Shown here in pieces: positions 62,960 through 64,000 of a DNA stretch of 64,000 nt. The position numbers and the translations under genes are program-made. The notes beneath the pieces are model-generated. The model was given only the letters and a program-made list of their open reading frames with translations, searched no databases and was not told where the DNA came from. Source of the DNA: JAJPKK01 sp963844635 (GTDB taxonomy: Bacteria; Pseudomonadota; Alphaproteobacteria; Rhizobiales; Xanthobacteraceae); NCBI GenBank assembly GCA_963844635.1, contig CAWJPD010000004.1, positions 124,001 to 188,000 of the forward strand, written 5' to 3'. Every line of letters begins with the position of its first letter. Position 1 is the first letter of the stretch.

Positions 62960-63803
62960 ATGAAGTCCGGCTTGTCGAAGGAGTTTTGCTGCGGCGTGCG
63001 TGGCGGCGTCGCTATTGATGTTTTTCGCGGCGTCGCCGAGCGGCTTCGTGCGGGCGCAAACGGCCGAAAACCTCAACTCGCTGATCGACGACCTTGTCGC
63101 TGCCAACCACATTCTCTATCAGCAGGGTATTCTCGACGGCTACGGGCATGTCAGCGTGCGGCATCCGACGCGGCCGGACCATTTCCTGATGGCTGCGGCG
63201 ATTGCGCCGGCCCAGGTCAGCCGCGGCTCGATCATGGAATTCGACCTCGACGCCAACCCGGTCGACAAGAACGACAAGCGGCCGATCTACCAGGAGCGCT
63301 TCATCCACTCCGAAGTCTATAAGGCGCGCCCTGACGTGAATGCCGTGGTCCACAGCCATTCGCCGACGGTCATTCCGTTCAGCGTCACGCAAGCACCGTT
63401 GCGCCCGATCATGGCGCCGGCCTCGTTCCTGTCGCCGCAGGTGCCGGTGTTCGAAATCCGCGATGTCGCCGGCATGTCGAACGTCCTGATCGTCAACGCC
63501 GCGCGGGGCAAGGCCGTTGCCGCGGTGCTCGCCGATCATTCCGTGGCGCTGATGCGGGGCCATGGCGATGTCGTGGTCGGCCCCAATCTGCGACGCACCG
63601 TGTCGCGCGCGGTCTATACCGAGGTGAATGCCAAATTGCAGTGGCAGGCGACAACGCTCGGCGGCCCGATCACCTTTATTGCTCCGGAGGAAGCGAAGCT
63701 GATGGAAGGGGCGCGCGACGGCGCGGGTGCGGGCCAGGCCTTCAACCGCACCTGGGACATGTGGAAGGAGGAGGCGCAGCTGGCGCTGCAACCGGGGCAT
63801 TAG
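62960..63803 (+). CDS. Exported class II aldolase/adducin-family protein, read across a frameshift
   Basis: ATG 62960 has GGGAGG eight bases upstream and begins MKSGLSK; after a one-base shift near TTTT 62984-62987 the other frame gives FAAACVAASLLMFFAASPSG and FVRAQTAENLNSL, together a normal signal peptide. The mature domain has DGYGHVSVRHPTRPDHFLMA, the zinc-site pair AVVHSHSPTVIPFSV and later His in LMRGHGDVVVGPNLRR. Enzymes of this fold split or epimerise sugar phosphates or aldols; export to the periplasm is unusual and the substrate is unknown. It lies 33 bp behind argC. If the shift is real, a GTG at 63000 could still start it without most of the signal. Confidence 0.8.
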
Positions 63804-63904
63804 AGCGGGATGCGTTCAGCTTGAATCGCCGCCCGCTCGGATTTCTTTGATTTGCGCATGGTCTTGTCCGAAAACCTCGAGCGGATGCGTTCAGCTTGAA
63901 CCGC
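63803..63904. repeat. REP palindromes, the last interrupted by IS256 copy 2
   Basis: 63803-63838: AGAGCGGGATGCGTTCAGCT through GCCCGCTC. About 63853-63872: TTGCGCATGGTCTTGTCCGA, a worn arm of the GCGCATGATCCCG family. 63878-63904: CGAGCGGATGCGTTCAGCTT through GAACCGC, cut by the start of the insertion sequence at 63905. Confidence 0.7.
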
Positions 63905-64000
63905 GGTGCCGTCGCGGGGTTGGTAGGAAATGAGGGTGGCGTAGTCTCCGAGGTGATCAACCTCGAATCATCCGGCGTTGAAGCGCCGGACCGGAGACCA
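63905..64000 (+). mobile_element. IS256-family insertion sequence copy 2, 5' end, runs off the window
   Basis: All 96 bases (GGTGCCGTCGCGGGGTTGGT through GGACCGGAGACCA) are identical to the reverse complement of 14637-14732, the transposase-proximal end of copy 1. The orientation is opposite, so the transposase gene would begin about ten bases past the window end. Confidence 0.92.

Overview
The window looks like a high-GC alphaproteobacterial chromosome segment, most likely Hyphomicrobiales (Rhizobiales) close to Bradyrhizobium/Xanthobacteraceae-type genomes. The indications are a DUF1476 zeta-type ATPase inhibitor, Omp25-like 8-stranded barrels, a DUF2336 protein, glnBA behind a sigma-54 promoter, and many short palindromic intergenic repeats of the kind seen in these genomes. 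Family and lineage assignments come from recognising sequences by eye; no database search was run.

Layout. 1-8.1 kb: Uma2 remnant, purC, DUF1476, a 1289-aa secreted TPR protein, cvpA and purF. 8.3-16 kb: accessory stretch with a secreted protein of unknown family, four intact and one decayed Omp25-like barrel genes, an IS256-family element with an 8-bp target duplication, and several repeat families. 16.2-21.6 kb: putrescine operon (pyruvoyl arginine decarboxylase plus agmatinase), a second copy of the secreted family, plsY and small secreted or hypothetical genes. 21.8-25.9 kb: scarred region around tRNA-Pro(GGG) with resolvase and dCTP-deaminase remnants, a methyltransferase and an IS5-family element. 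26.3-36.7 kb: exopolysaccharide cluster (deacetylase, formyltransferase, O-antigen-ligase-like polymerase, WcaJ-type initiating transferase, GT4, Wzc-like co-polymerase, Wzx-like flippase). 36.7-45.5 kb: ctaA, YidB, a truncated IS1-like transposase, a DUF262/DUF1524 (GmrSD-like) gene of lower GC, metY, CoA-binding protein, Cys-rich secreted peptide, crotonase, rplM-rpsI. 45.9-50.8 kb: DUF2336, a small membrane protein, a GGDEF-EAL protein and a TRAP solute receptor. 51-64 kb: glnB-glnA, nnr, DUF1330, third secreted-family paralogue with DUF6152, parE, DedA, MBL-fold protein, HEPN-MNT pair, argC, class II aldolase, and the end of a second copy of the same IS256 element, inverted relative to the first.

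Two features stand out. First, a ~97-bp palindrome-ended element occurs between genes at 35.08 kb and again, in frame, inside ctaA at 37.39 kb. The differences between the copies concentrate at third codon positions and the hairpin ends covary, so it resembles a Rickettsia-palindromic-element-like protein-coding repeat. Second, at least nine genes, including purF, plsY and glnA which would normally be needed, carry single-base frameshifts, mostly beside homopolymers. I read these mainly as assembly errors and annotate the genes across them.
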